NCBI GenBank assembly: GCA_002491945.1
Contig: DKWX01000037.1
Location: 1 to 15,349 of the forward strand
Reading direction: 5' to 3'
Length of the DNA stretch: 15,349 nucleotides
Source: Porphyromonadaceae bacterium UBA7141
Lineage (GTDB): Bacteria; Bacteroidota; Bacteroidia; Bacteroidales; Muribaculaceae
In this document: positions 1 through 7,008 of the stretch, piece by piece
Position numbering within the stretch: position 1 is the stretch's first letter
Layout of the letters: each line of letters begins with the position of its first letter
The notes under the pieces: generated by a model
The model's input: only the letters and a program-made list of their open reading frames with translations
Databases searched by the model: none
Told to the model about the DNA's origin: nothing
Position numbers and translations under genes: made by a program

Positions 1-1409
1 TTTCCGATGCAGAAGCGTGAGAAAATGGTGTGGAGGAGGGTGTCGGAGGTAATGGCGCCGGTTATGAGGCTCAGGTGGTGGATGGCTTCTCGAAGATCTT
101 GAGCGATGAGATCCGGGGGAAGTCCGGCTGTAAGGGCCTCGGAGGTGCGCAACAAAGCCTCGGAGGTGGCACGGAGTTCGTGGTAGTGGCGTATATTGGT
201 AACTATCAGTTCGCTGGCAGGGTCGTGGTGGGCTGTGACAGATTTGCGGATTATGTTGATCAGGGTGTCAATACCTTTGCCTGTACGGGCTGAGATTCTT
301 AATGGGGGCATGGCTGTCAGAATGTCGGGAACTGTTGTCGGTTTGTCAGCAGTCTCTGTCGGCAGCTCGGCAGTTTCCGGAGAATCGTTGAGGTCGGCTT
401 TTGTGATTACCGGTATTAGTGAAGTTTCAGCAGGAAGGCCCGAAGTGAGTTCGCGCATGCGATCGGTCTGGGAAGATAGGGGAGAGGTGGGGTCCAGCAG
501 GTAAAGTATGATGCGGGCATTGCCGCAGCGCTGTATGGCACGGTCGATGCCGATACGTTCTACTTGATCGGATGTGTCGCGCAGTCCGGCAGTGTCGATA
601 AAGCGGTAGAGTATGCCGTCTATTTCTGTGGTATCTTCGATAATGTCGCGAGTTGTGCCGGGAATGTCGGTCACAATCGCTTTTTCTTCTTGCAGCAGAT
701 AGTTCAGGAGGGTGGATTTGCCGGCGTTCGGGGCGCCAGCGATGGCTATCGGCACTCCATCCTTAAGAGCCTGCCCGGTGCGGAATGAGGAGGCGAGACG
801 GTCGATTTCTGTGCGAGCCGATGTGCAGAGTGAAATCAAGTGGGAGCGGTCGGCAAACTCCACGTCCTCCTCTGAGAAATCGAGTTCGAGTTCGAGTAGC
901 GATGCCAGTTCAATCATCTGCAGTCGCAGAGTGTCAAGCCGGCGGGAGAATACTCCCTTCATCTGTGTCGTGGCAAGTCGGTGGGCGGCTCGTGAAGATG
1001 CAGCGATCATGTCGGCTATACCCTCGGCCTGAGCCAGGTCTATTCGGCCATTTATTACGGCTCGTTGCGAGAATTCTCCCGGCTCAGCCATTCTGGCGCC
1101 GGCTTCGATTATTCGGGCCAGTACCTCATTCTGTAGCCATTTCGATCCATGTATCGATAATTCTACAGTGGCTTCGCCAGTGAAGCTGCGGCCATGATGG
1201 AATACCGTGGCCAGAGCCTCATCAAGCGTTTCGCCCCGGGCATCTGTGATTTCACCGAAGTGAGCGGTGTGCGAGGTTGCCTGCGCAAGGGGACGTCCGC
1301 GCCAGATAGAGTCGGCTATTTCAAAGGCTCTGGGGCCAGATATTCGTATTACGGCGATTCCTCCGGAACCGGCCGGAGTTGCGATGGCGGCGATTGTGTC
1401 GTTGGTCAT
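1..1409 (-). CDS. mnmE: tRNA uridine-5-carboxymethylaminomethyl modification GTPase MnmE (3' end just cut off)
   Basis: MnmE works with MnmG to modify U34 in the wobble position of several tRNAs, using a tetrahydrofolate one-carbon unit. The reverse strand from the ATG at 1409 reads MTNDTIAAIATPAGSGGIAV, the usual folate-binding N-terminal domain, then a helical domain and an inserted Ras-like G domain. G1 GAPNAGKS is at residues 225-232, G2 PGTTRD near 250, G3 DTAG from 272 and G4 TKAD at 336-339 (Thr where NKxD has Asn). The C-terminus reads FCIG at the window edge and the two remaining bases begin a Lys codon, so the conserved CIGK ending is present and only the last base and the stop are missing (about 470 residues, normal length). 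It lies 27 bp after the endonuclease gene on the same strand, so co-transcription is likely. The start region is tandemly duplicated. Identity is certain from the motifs. Confidence 0.97.
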   Translation of the reverse strand, partial: MTNDTIAAIATPAGSGGIAVIRISGPRAFEIADSIWRGRPLAQATSHTAHFGEITDARGETLDEALATVFHHGRSFTGEATVELSIHGSKWLQNEVLARIIEAGARMAEPGEFSQRAVINGRIDLAQAEGIADMIAASSRAAHRLATTQMKGVFSRRLDTLRLQMIELASLLELELDFSEEDVEFADRSHLISLCTSARTEIDRLASSFRTGQALKDGVPIAIAGAPNAGKSTLLNYLLQEEKAIVTDIPGTTRDIIEDTTEIDGILYRFIDTAGLRDTSDQVERIGIDRAIQRCGNARIILYLLDPTSPLSSQTDRMRELTSGLPAETSLIPVITKADLNDSPETAELPTETADKPTTVPDILTAMPPLRISARTGKGIDTLINIIRKSVTAHHDPASELIVTNIRHYHELRATSEALLRTSEALTAGLPPDLIAQDLREAIHHLSLITGAITSDTLLHTIFSRFCIG

Positions 1410-1434
1410 AATCAAAAAGGCATAATCAAAAAGG
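1407..1434. repeat. Perfect 14-bp tandem duplication over the mnmE start
   Basis: The plus-strand unit CATAATCAAAAAGG occurs twice back to back (1407-1420 and 1421-1434). On the mnmE strand each copy contains an ATG preceded by the same AT-rich leader. The upstream ATG (1423-1421) opens only ATG CCT TTT TGA, a three-codon frame that ends 2 nt before the true start. It fills half of the short gap between the endonuclease stop and mnmE. Confidence 0.9.
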
Positions 1435-1436
1435 GG

Positions 1437-2387
1437 TTAGCGAGAGGTATCCCAGATGGTGAACGAAGAATTTGCTTCCACACGGTTTTCGATATCATCC
1501 GGCAGATTGTAGAAGAAATCAAGTCCGGTGAGGCGTTCCACCTCATCGACCGTAGTGACGTAATTTGCCATATTGCCGGGAGCCGTCATATTTGGATATA
1601 CGAAAGCTATGGCGCGCGGATTGCTCAGGTAAGGAGCCAGCAGCACCTTATAGAACGCAGAAGGGACGCGTACGCCCGAGTCGCCGATACGTTTTGTGTC
1701 GGAATCCGCATAGATTGGCCCAGCTACGATTACCAATGCCGAATCCCTCTGTGACCAGAGGCGCTCTTTTTTTTCCAAAGTCTTCCATGCTCCGTTATTG
1801 AGGGCATGAACCTGAGGAGTCATGTTGGTCATGACGAAACAGTCATTCATTGCCGCCTGGCTCCATTTCTGGTCGGCGGCGGGGCAGAGATGTCCCTTGT
1901 CATATCCCGAATTACTGTAGTCATTCGGAGATGGAGATCCTGTCACACTCGGATCGGCCCGGAACTTATTTGAACGTGCCACTTGGCCGTCGGTCTCAGA
2001 TCGTAGTAATTCCCAGCCCACCCAGTCGGCGGTGCCGTTCTCAGGATTGAAAGATAGCGAGAATCCGGTGTAATCTTTGCGTATGGTTCGGGATTCGCGG
2101 GAGGTGTCGGTGTATCTCGCCAGCTCGAGGTCGTTGAAATGAGCGACAGTCGCAGCAGCATTATCGCTTGATTTCCCGGAGTTGGCATATTCATCATTGC
2201 CGTGTGCCCTGGAATCGTAGAAAGAACCGGAATCATGATTATTCCTATAGGCCGATATGGCCGCGATAAGCGTAACGACAAGCAGAGCCGTCATGATGAA
2301 TTTCCATGTAGAGGATGATGACTTCCTGCTGCGCGGTCGGCGTGAAGAGCGCGAACGCGCGCGGGAAGAGCGTTGCTGTCTTGCCAT
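1437..2387 (-). CDS. Membrane-anchored DNA/RNA non-specific endonuclease (NUC1 family)
   Basis: A 316-residue protein of the beta-beta-alpha-metal endonuclease family (Serratia nuclease/NucA type), which cuts DNA and RNA with one Mg ion. The catalytic motif YDKGHLCPA is at about 162-170, with His166 as the general base (DRGH is usual; DKGH is seen here). By alignment with Serratia nuclease, LNNGAW at 196-201 supplies the metal-binding Asn197 and Glu205 matches Glu127. The N-terminus is unusual: an Arg/Ser-rich basic stretch (about 2-26) followed by one hydrophobic segment (about 29-46). This looks like a signal anchor placing the catalytic domain in the periplasm or outside. The start at 2387 was chosen because the in-frame extension upstream (to 2471) is AT-rich and runs through the promoter box. 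mnmE follows 27 bp downstream. Nutrient scavenging and defence are both possible roles; neither can be told from sequence. Confidence 0.9.
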   Translation of the reverse strand: MARQQRSSRARSRSSRRPRSRKSSSSTWKFIMTALLVVTLIAAISAYRNNHDSGSFYDSRAHGNDEYANSGKSSDNAAATVAHFNDLELARYTDTSRESRTIRKDYTGFSLSFNPENGTADWVGWELLRSETDGQVARSNKFRADPSVTGSPSPNDYSNSGYDKGHLCPAADQKWSQAAMNDCFVMTNMTPQVHALNNGAWKTLEKKERLWSQRDSALVIVAGPIYADSDTKRIGDSGVRVPSAFYKVLLAPYLSNPRAIAFVYPNMTAPGNMANYVTTVDEVERLTGLDFFYNLPDDIENRVEANSSFTIWDTSR

Positions 2388-2427
2388 AAATATGATAGAG
2401 ATTGAAAAATGTGTTGAAAAATATATA

Positions 2428-2435
2428 CAAAGGTA
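2428..2435 (-). promoter_or_regulatory. Candidate -7 box (TACCTTTG) for the endonuclease gene
   Basis: The reverse strand reads TACCTTTG, a full match to the Bacteroidetes -7 consensus TAnnTTTG, about 40 bp upstream of the endonuclease ATG. No clear TTTG sits 19-21 bp further upstream, so the -33 element is weak or absent. Position and orientation fit a transcript entering endonuclease-mnmE. Confidence 0.5.
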
Positions 2436-2458
2436 CGCAATTTCAACGTAAAATTGAC

Positions 2459-2466
2459 TAACTTTG
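2459..2466 (+). promoter_or_regulatory. Candidate -7 box (TAACTTTG) for pepT-miaA
   Basis: A full match to TAnnTTTG on the plus strand, divergent from the endonuclease promoter box 24 bp away. It would give pepT a leader of about 170 nt. No good -33 TTTG is seen at the usual distance. The leader (2473-2644) has a nested inverted repeat (GCGCA 2554-2558 with TGCGC 2576-2580, around GGC-TTC-GCC 2566-2574) and short ORFs, but no gene I can recognise. Confidence 0.4.
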
Positions 2467-2644
2467 GCCAAAAATATCGACTCATACAGATGTCAGTTGG
2501 CCCGTGGGAATGCTGCTGGCAGATAAATCACTGACATGTAGAGTATTGGGTTGGCGCAAGAGAAAGGCTTCGCCATGCGCTGAAATATAGAGGCGGAGTA
2601 TACAGAAAGTTGGACACTTAAATCTTACCGACGATACAGACACA

Positions 2645-3868
2645 ATGAAAGTAACCGAACGTTTTCTCCGCTATGTGGCATTTGACACGCAGAGCGATGA
2701 TGAGACCAACATGACCCCCTCGACGCCGGGTCAGATGGAGTTTGCCGTCTACCTCAAGAGCGAACTTGAAAGTATGGGTCTTGAAGATATCACACTGGAT
2801 GCCAACGGCTATCTGATGGCCACTCTGCCGGCCAACGTTGAGCGCGAAGTGCCCGTAGTGGGATTCATCGCACATCTTGACACGGCCCCCGATATGAGTG
2901 GCCGTCACGTGAAGCCCCGCATTGTGGCCGGATATCAGGGAGGTCCGGTCATGCTTAATGAGAAGGAGCGGATAGAGCTTTCTCCCGAAGAATTTCCGGA
3001 GATGCTCAACTACATCGGCCAGGACCTGATTGTGACCGACGGCACTACGCTTCTTGGCGCCGATGACAAGGCGGGCATAGCCGAGATAGTTTCAGCCGTG
3101 GCCTACCTCCAGGTGCATCCCGAGATAGAGCATGGCAAAATCCGCATAGCCTTCAATCCAGATGAAGAGATAGGCAAGGGAGCCCACAAATTTGATGTAG
3201 AGCGATTCGGAGCGGAATTCGCCTATACAATGGATGGCGGAGCCGTAGGCGAACTCGAATTCGAGAACTTCAACGCTGCTTCGGCCCGCATCACAATCAA
3301 AGGGCGCAACGTGCATCCCGGCACCGCGAAACACAAGATGGTCAATTCCATCCGCGTTGCCAATCAGTTTATCCAGATGCTTCCACGCTGGGAGACTCCA
3401 GAGCATACCGAAGGGTATGAAGGATTCTATCACCTTGTGGGAATCAACGGCAATGTAGAAGAGACCACTCTCAGTTACATCATACGCGACCACGACCGTG
3501 TGCGCTTCGAGAGCCGCAAGCGCGAGATTGAGCATCTGGTGCGCAAGACCAACGAAGAGTATCCCGGTTGCTGCACTGTAGAGATAGCCGACCAATACTA
3601 CAACATGCGCGAAAAGATAGAGCCTGTGATCCACATCATTTCTCTTGCCGAACAAGCCATGCGCGAGGCCGGCATCGAACCCAGAGTGCAGCCCATCCGC
3701 GGGGGTACCGACGGAGCGCAGCTCTCATTCAAAGGGCTTCCATGTCCCAATATATTCGCAGGCGGCGAGAACTTCCATGGCCGCTACGAATATGTGCCCG
3801 TGCAGTCGATGGAGAAGGCCCGCGATGTAGTGGTCAACATCTGTCGTCTGCTTGCAGCATTGAAATGA
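2645..3868 (+). CDS. pepT: Peptidase T (tripeptide aminopeptidase, M20B)
   Basis: A cytoplasmic di-zinc aminopeptidase that removes the N-terminal residue from tripeptides. The 407-residue length is normal for the family. Metal and catalytic residues fall almost exactly where they do in E. coli PepT: His77 and Asp79 in FIAHLDTAPD, Asp140 in GADDKAG, the Glu174-Glu175 pair in NPDEEIGKG, Asp197 in YTMDGG and His378 in GGENFHGRYE. The dimerisation-domain signature GRNVHPGTAKHKMVNS (about 220-235) is also present. The ATG at 2645 gives MKVTERFLRYVAFDTQS, the standard N-terminus. Its stop overlaps the miaA start in ATGA, so the two genes are probably translationally coupled although their functions are unrelated. 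The leader is described under the upstream promoter entry. Confidence 0.97.
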   Translation: MKVTERFLRYVAFDTQSDDETNMTPSTPGQMEFAVYLKSELESMGLEDITLDANGYLMATLPANVEREVPVVGFIAHLDTAPDMSGRHVKPRIVAGYQGGPVMLNEKERIELSPEEFPEMLNYIGQDLIVTDGTTLLGADDKAGIAEIVSAVAYLQVHPEIEHGKIRIAFNPDEEIGKGAHKFDVERFGAEFAYTMDGGAVGELEFENFNAASARITIKGRNVHPGTAKHKMVNSIRVANQFIQMLPRWETPEHTEGYEGFYHLVGINGNVEETTLSYIIRDHDRVRFESRKREIEHLVRKTNEEYPGCCTVEIADQYYNMREKIEPVIHIISLAEQAMREAGIEPRVQPIRGGTDGAQLSFKGLPCPNIFAGGENFHGRYEYVPVQSMEKARDVVVNICRLLAALK

Positions 3869-4773
3869 GCGTCACGTCACAGGCCGAAATACAGCGTCTT
3901 CTGCTCCCCGGCGCACGTCCGGGGAGCGGCAAGGCCACCGTCATAACAGGGCCGACCGCCAGTGGCAAGTCGGCTCTGGCTATTGACATGGCCATGCGTC
4001 GCGGACTGCACATCATAAATGCCGACAGTCGTCAGGTATATCATGGGATACCTATAGTCACCGCCATGCCCACGGTCGGAGAGCTTGCCGCCGTGCCGCA
4101 TCATATCATCGACATGCTGCCGCTCGAAGCCTACTACAGTGCCGCCAGATTCGAGGCCGATGCATTGCAGGTGGCTCGCAGTGAGATAGATCGGTGTGGC
4201 GAAGTGCTGGTGTGCGGAGGGTCGATGATGTATGTAGATGCCTTCTGTCACGGGATTGACGACTTGCCCGAAGTGCCTGACGCCATCCGGGAGGCCACAT
4301 ATGCCGACTGGCAGCTTCACGGCGATGCCTGGGCCCTTGATGAGCTTGGGCGACTTGATCCCGAATATCGTGCTGTTGTCGACCCGGCCAACATGAAACG
4401 GGTGGTGCATGCACTCGAGATAATACGCACCAGCGGGGCCACATTCACGTCTCTGCGCACAGGCCGGAAGCGCCGGCGCGACTTCGACATCGAACTCATC
4501 TGGATAGAGATGCCACGAGAGCGACTCTTCGGCCGCATCGGCGCACGTGTAGACGCCATGCTGGCCGCCGGGCTTGAAGAAGAGGCCCGAAGCGTATACG
4601 CGAGGCGCGGCCTCAACTCCCTCAACACAGTCGGACTCAAAGAGATGTTCGCATGGTTTGACGGAAGCATGGACCGCGCCACTGCCATAGAGCGTATAAA
4701 AAAGAATACTCGTGTATATGCCAAAAAGCAGATTACGTGGCATCGCCGCAGGCTTGAGAGCCTGACCGGATAA
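3865..4773 (+). CDS. miaA: tRNA dimethylallyltransferase MiaA
   Basis: MiaA transfers a dimethylallyl group from DMAPP to A37 of tRNAs reading UNN codons, giving i6A37. The 302-residue product has the P-loop GPTASGKS at 29-36, the catalytic region NADSRQVYHG (Asp54, Ser55, Arg56), GGSMMY at 118-123 where many MiaA proteins have GGTGLY, and the C-terminal NTVGLKEM and KKNTRVYAKKQITWHRR region that contacts tRNA. The reading frame is open far upstream inside pepT, but the start at 3865 (ATGA overlap with the pepT stop) gives the normal length and N-terminus. Several positions differ from the E. coli type (PIVTAMPT in place of DIGTAKP), a style I associate with Bacteroidetes MiaA; some members of the phylum carry two copies, so another miaA may lie elsewhere in the genome. 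A 57-bp gap separates it from the convergent beta-barrel gene; I see no strong terminator there. Confidence 0.95.
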   Translation: MSVTSQAEIQRLLLPGARPGSGKATVITGPTASGKSALAIDMAMRRGLHIINADSRQVYHGIPIVTAMPTVGELAAVPHHIIDMLPLEAYYSAARFEADALQVARSEIDRCGEVLVCGGSMMYVDAFCHGIDDLPEVPDAIREATYADWQLHGDAWALDELGRLDPEYRAVVDPANMKRVVHALEIIRTSGATFTSLRTGRKRRRDFDIELIWIEMPRERLFGRIGARVDAMLAAGLEEEARSVYARRGLNSLNTVGLKEMFAWFDGSMDRATAIERIKKNTRVYAKKQITWHRRRLESLTG

Positions 4774-4830
4774 AAGGATTCACGATATACCGTATACCCG
4801 GAGATATGGAGAAATGCGGATGATGCAGAA

Positions 4831-5532
4831 TCAGAAATCGTAGCCGACCGAGAACACCCATCCCTTGTTGCGGCCTCCCAAGCGAGAATCTGACCATGGT
4901 TTGAGCCATCCGGCCTCGTAATGCACCGCCACCAGATAATGATTGAGAATGCGGAGTCCGGTGCCGAACTTCATGCCGAAATCAAACTTCGTCGACTTGA
5001 TGGGCACATAAGACACTGGATTGGCCGATGGATTGCTGTAGACCGGGTAAGAGAAATCCCCATTGACGCTGTTCTTCAGCTTAAACTGGAAATATGGTCC
5101 GGCCTCGAGGTCCCATCGTATGTCGTCGCTCAGATTGAAATGAAACGATGCCATGACGGGGATGGTGAAGTTATAGCTGCGGTCGCGGCCATACTGGGTC
5201 ATATATTGCGCTACGCCGTCGGAGTCGTAGCCGGCGGTATTCACATAGGCATACTTGCCGCTGCGTGATTCATAGAATATGCCAGGCTGGATTGTAAGAT
5301 AGTTGCGGAAATTGATATTCACCACAGCCCCCACATCGACGCCGGTACCCCAGGAATTGACATTCCACACGTCGAACACCTCCTTGTTAAGATTGCGGTT
5401 AGTGGTATTCACTCCCAGACGCAGCCCGAGGCTAAGGAGAGATTCGGGAGACGAAGTGTCGAAAAAATCGGCTGCTTCTGCCATGGCGGGCGAAAGAAGC
5501 AGCAACGGAAGAAGAAATATTGATTTACGCAT
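4831..5532 (-). CDS. Outer-membrane beta-barrel protein (OMP_b-brl_2 / PorT-like family)
   Basis: A 233-residue secreted protein. The start at 5532 yields a clean signal peptide, MRKSIFLLPLLLLSPAMAEA, with likely cleavage after residue 20. The reading frame stays open 43 codons further upstream, but that extension would bury the signal peptide. The mature part is a series of alternating strands rich in Gly and aromatic residues (SLGLRLGVNT, LTIQPGIFYES, YNFTIPVMASFHF, FDFGMKFGTGLRI, LVAVHYEAGW) and ends in WVFSVGYDF. A C-terminal Phe on the last strand is the usual signal for BAM-dependent insertion. This matches the porin-family outer-membrane beta-barrel domain common in Bacteroidetes. The cargo or partner is unknown. 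The gene is monocistronic and divergent from sbcD. Confidence 0.85.
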   Translation of the reverse strand: MRKSIFLLPLLLLSPAMAEAADFFDTSSPESLLSLGLRLGVNTTNRNLNKEVFDVWNVNSWGTGVDVGAVVNINFRNYLTIQPGIFYESRSGKYAYVNTAGYDSDGVAQYMTQYGRDRSYNFTIPVMASFHFNLSDDIRWDLEAGPYFQFKLKNSVNGDFSYPVYSNPSANPVSYVPIKSTKFDFGMKFGTGLRILNHYLVAVHYEAGWLKPWSDSRLGGRNKGWVFSVGYDF

Positions 5533-5693
5533 ACTTAATCTGTTGGATAGTAACGATTTTATCAGTGGTTCCGACAGCCGGGCCGAGGGGCGTGACAGCA
5601 TATGGCCCGATGTCGGCCATGATTCCGAAGCCGATCGGCATAGAGCGGCAATAACATACACTCCCCGTCGCAGGCTGAAAACACTACAGAATG

Positions 5694-5725
5694 CAAAATT
5701 AGCATTAATGTTTGAAACTCACAAA
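5694..5725 (-). promoter_or_regulatory. Strong Bacteroidetes-type promoter for the beta-barrel gene
   Basis: The reverse strand has TTTG (complement of 5722-5725), a 20-bp spacer and TAATTTTG (complement of 5694-5701), an exact match to the TTTG-N19-21-TAnnTTTG consensus. Transcription should begin near 5687, giving a leader of about 155 nt before the ATG at 5532. That leader contains a 10-bp palindrome, GCCGATCGGC (5630-5639). The -33 box ends 2 bp before the sbcD start codon, so RNA polymerase here would cover the sbcD 5' end. Confidence 0.7.
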
Positions 5726-5727
5726 TT

Positions 5728-7008
5728 ATGAAGATCATTCATACCTCCGATCTGCACCTCGGTCAGATTATCTACCGTCATTACGACCGCGAAGACGAGC
5801 ATGACTGCTACTTCGCCAGCCTCGCCGGCTTATGTGAGTCCGAGAGTCCGGACGCGCTCATAGTCAGCGGCGACATATTCGACATCCAGCAGCCGTCGGC
5901 TGCGGCCTGGAGCCGTTTCACCGGCCACTTTGTGGCGCTCCGCCGCAGCGTCCCCTCAATGCAAATCATCATCATCGCCGGCAATCACGATTCCCCCTCG
6001 CGTATTCACGCCCACCGCCGTGTATGGCAGGAAATAGGCACCACCCTCATTGGTCTGCCCCCGGCTGCCGCCACCTCGGGTCTGCCCGAAGGATGGGAAA
6101 CCGATTATATACTCTCCCTGCCGTCGGGCTATATAATAGTTATCCCGTTTATGGCCGCTGAGCGTCCCGACCTGCTGCAGCACCTGCTCGACACCGTGGC
6201 CGAGCGCAATACGGATTCACTCCCGGTAGTCATGACGGGGCATCTCGCTGTCAGCGGGAGCGACATCTCCGGCCATGACTTCGACATAGGACGCATACAC
6301 ACCACACCGGTCGAACGCCTCGGCGCCGGTTACGACTATCTTGCCCTGGGGCATATTCACAAACCTCAGACCATCGGGCATCAGTCTGACTGCATGGCTG
6401 AAGAGGTGGAATATCCGTCGCCGGTGGCACGATACTCAGGGAGTGCGCTCCACGTGAGTTGCGACGAGGCCTATCCCCACACAATAAGCATCGTGGAAAT
6501 CGACCGTCATTGCGGTCGCGTGAAAATCAGACAGCATCGCATCAATCAGTTGCGTCATTTCAAGACGCTCCCTGCTCACGGCTCTCCCGACTTCCGTGAT
6601 GCAGAAGAAGCCCTCGCCGCTCTTGAAGACATGGCTTCCGACCCCTCGGGAAATCCGGTCGGCGACTATGTCCGCTTCCGTCTTGACCGCAGCATATGGC
6701 TTCCGTCCGACTTCAACCAACGCGTCTACGACATAATATCCCGTCACGGCGACTGCCTTCGTTATAATCCGAAAATCGAATGGACAGGTGCAGACCCCGC
6801 AATGTCAGACACCGAAGAGAGACCGCGCTTTGAAGTGGCCGAACTTCAGCAGATGGCCGATCCCCTGGCATTCATTCGCCAGACAATCGACCAATATCCC
6901 GGACTCGACTACGGCATGATCGAGGAAGCCTTCGAAGAGATACGCCGCGAAGTGTCCGTCATCACCGAACAGAAAGAGCAATCCGCAAAAAACAGACGCA
7001 AATCATGA
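5728..7008 (+). CDS. sbcD: Exonuclease subunit SbcD (Mre11-type nuclease)
   Basis: SbcD is the nuclease partner of SbcC. The complex opens DNA hairpins and trims blocked double-strand ends, using two Mn ions. The 426-residue protein shows all metallophosphoesterase motifs: Asp8 and His10 in TSDLHLGQ, Asp49 in VSGDIFD, Asn86 and His87 in AGNHDS, His172 in TGHLAVSG, and His209/His211 in LGHIHKP. After about residue 260 comes the capping and SbcC-binding part, with a charged C-terminal tail (QKEQSAKNRRKS). MKIIHTSDLH is the standard N-terminus, so the ATG at 5728 is secure. The stop overlaps the sbcC start in ATGA, giving the typical sbcDC operon. A near-match -7 box AATGTTTG (5707-5714) just upstream could drive it with a very short leader. 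Confidence 0.97.
   Translation: MKIIHTSDLHLGQIIYRHYDREDEHDCYFASLAGLCESESPDALIVSGDIFDIQQPSAAAWSRFTGHFVALRRSVPSMQIIIIAGNHDSPSRIHAHRRVWQEIGTTLIGLPPAAATSGLPEGWETDYILSLPSGYIIVIPFMAAERPDLLQHLLDTVAERNTDSLPVVMTGHLAVSGSDISGHDFDIGRIHTTPVERLGAGYDYLALGHIHKPQTIGHQSDCMAEEVEYPSPVARYSGSALHVSCDEAYPHTISIVEIDRHCGRVKIRQHRINQLRHFKTLPAHGSPDFRDAEEALAALEDMASDPSGNPVGDYVRFRLDRSIWLPSDFNQRVYDIISRHGDCLRYNPKIEWTGADPAMSDTEERPRFEVAELQQMADPLAFIRQTIDQYPGLDYGMIEEAFEEIRREVSVITEQKEQSAKNRRKS

Noticed and set aside
1194..1754. 186-codon plus-strand ORF across the mnmE/endonuclease junction
   Set aside because: It is antisense to two well-supported genes, has no recognisable motifs and crosses the tandem duplication; a shadow frame.
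3092..3655. 187-codon minus-strand ORF inside pepT
   Set aside because: Fully antisense to confirmed PepT catalytic regions, with no family features.
3877..4743. 288-codon minus-strand ORF opposite miaA
   Set aside because: Mirror frame of a clear MiaA gene; its length comes from codon bias in the sense gene.
4774..4830. Terminator between miaA and the beta-barrel gene
   Set aside because: Only a weak TATAC-C-GTATA element near 4790-4800 with no GC stem or T-run; too weak to call.
5533..5661. In-frame 43-codon N-terminal extension of the beta-barrel protein
   Set aside because: It would place a hydrophilic stretch before an obvious signal peptide; the start at 5532 fits secretion better, though the extension would lie within the predicted transcript.
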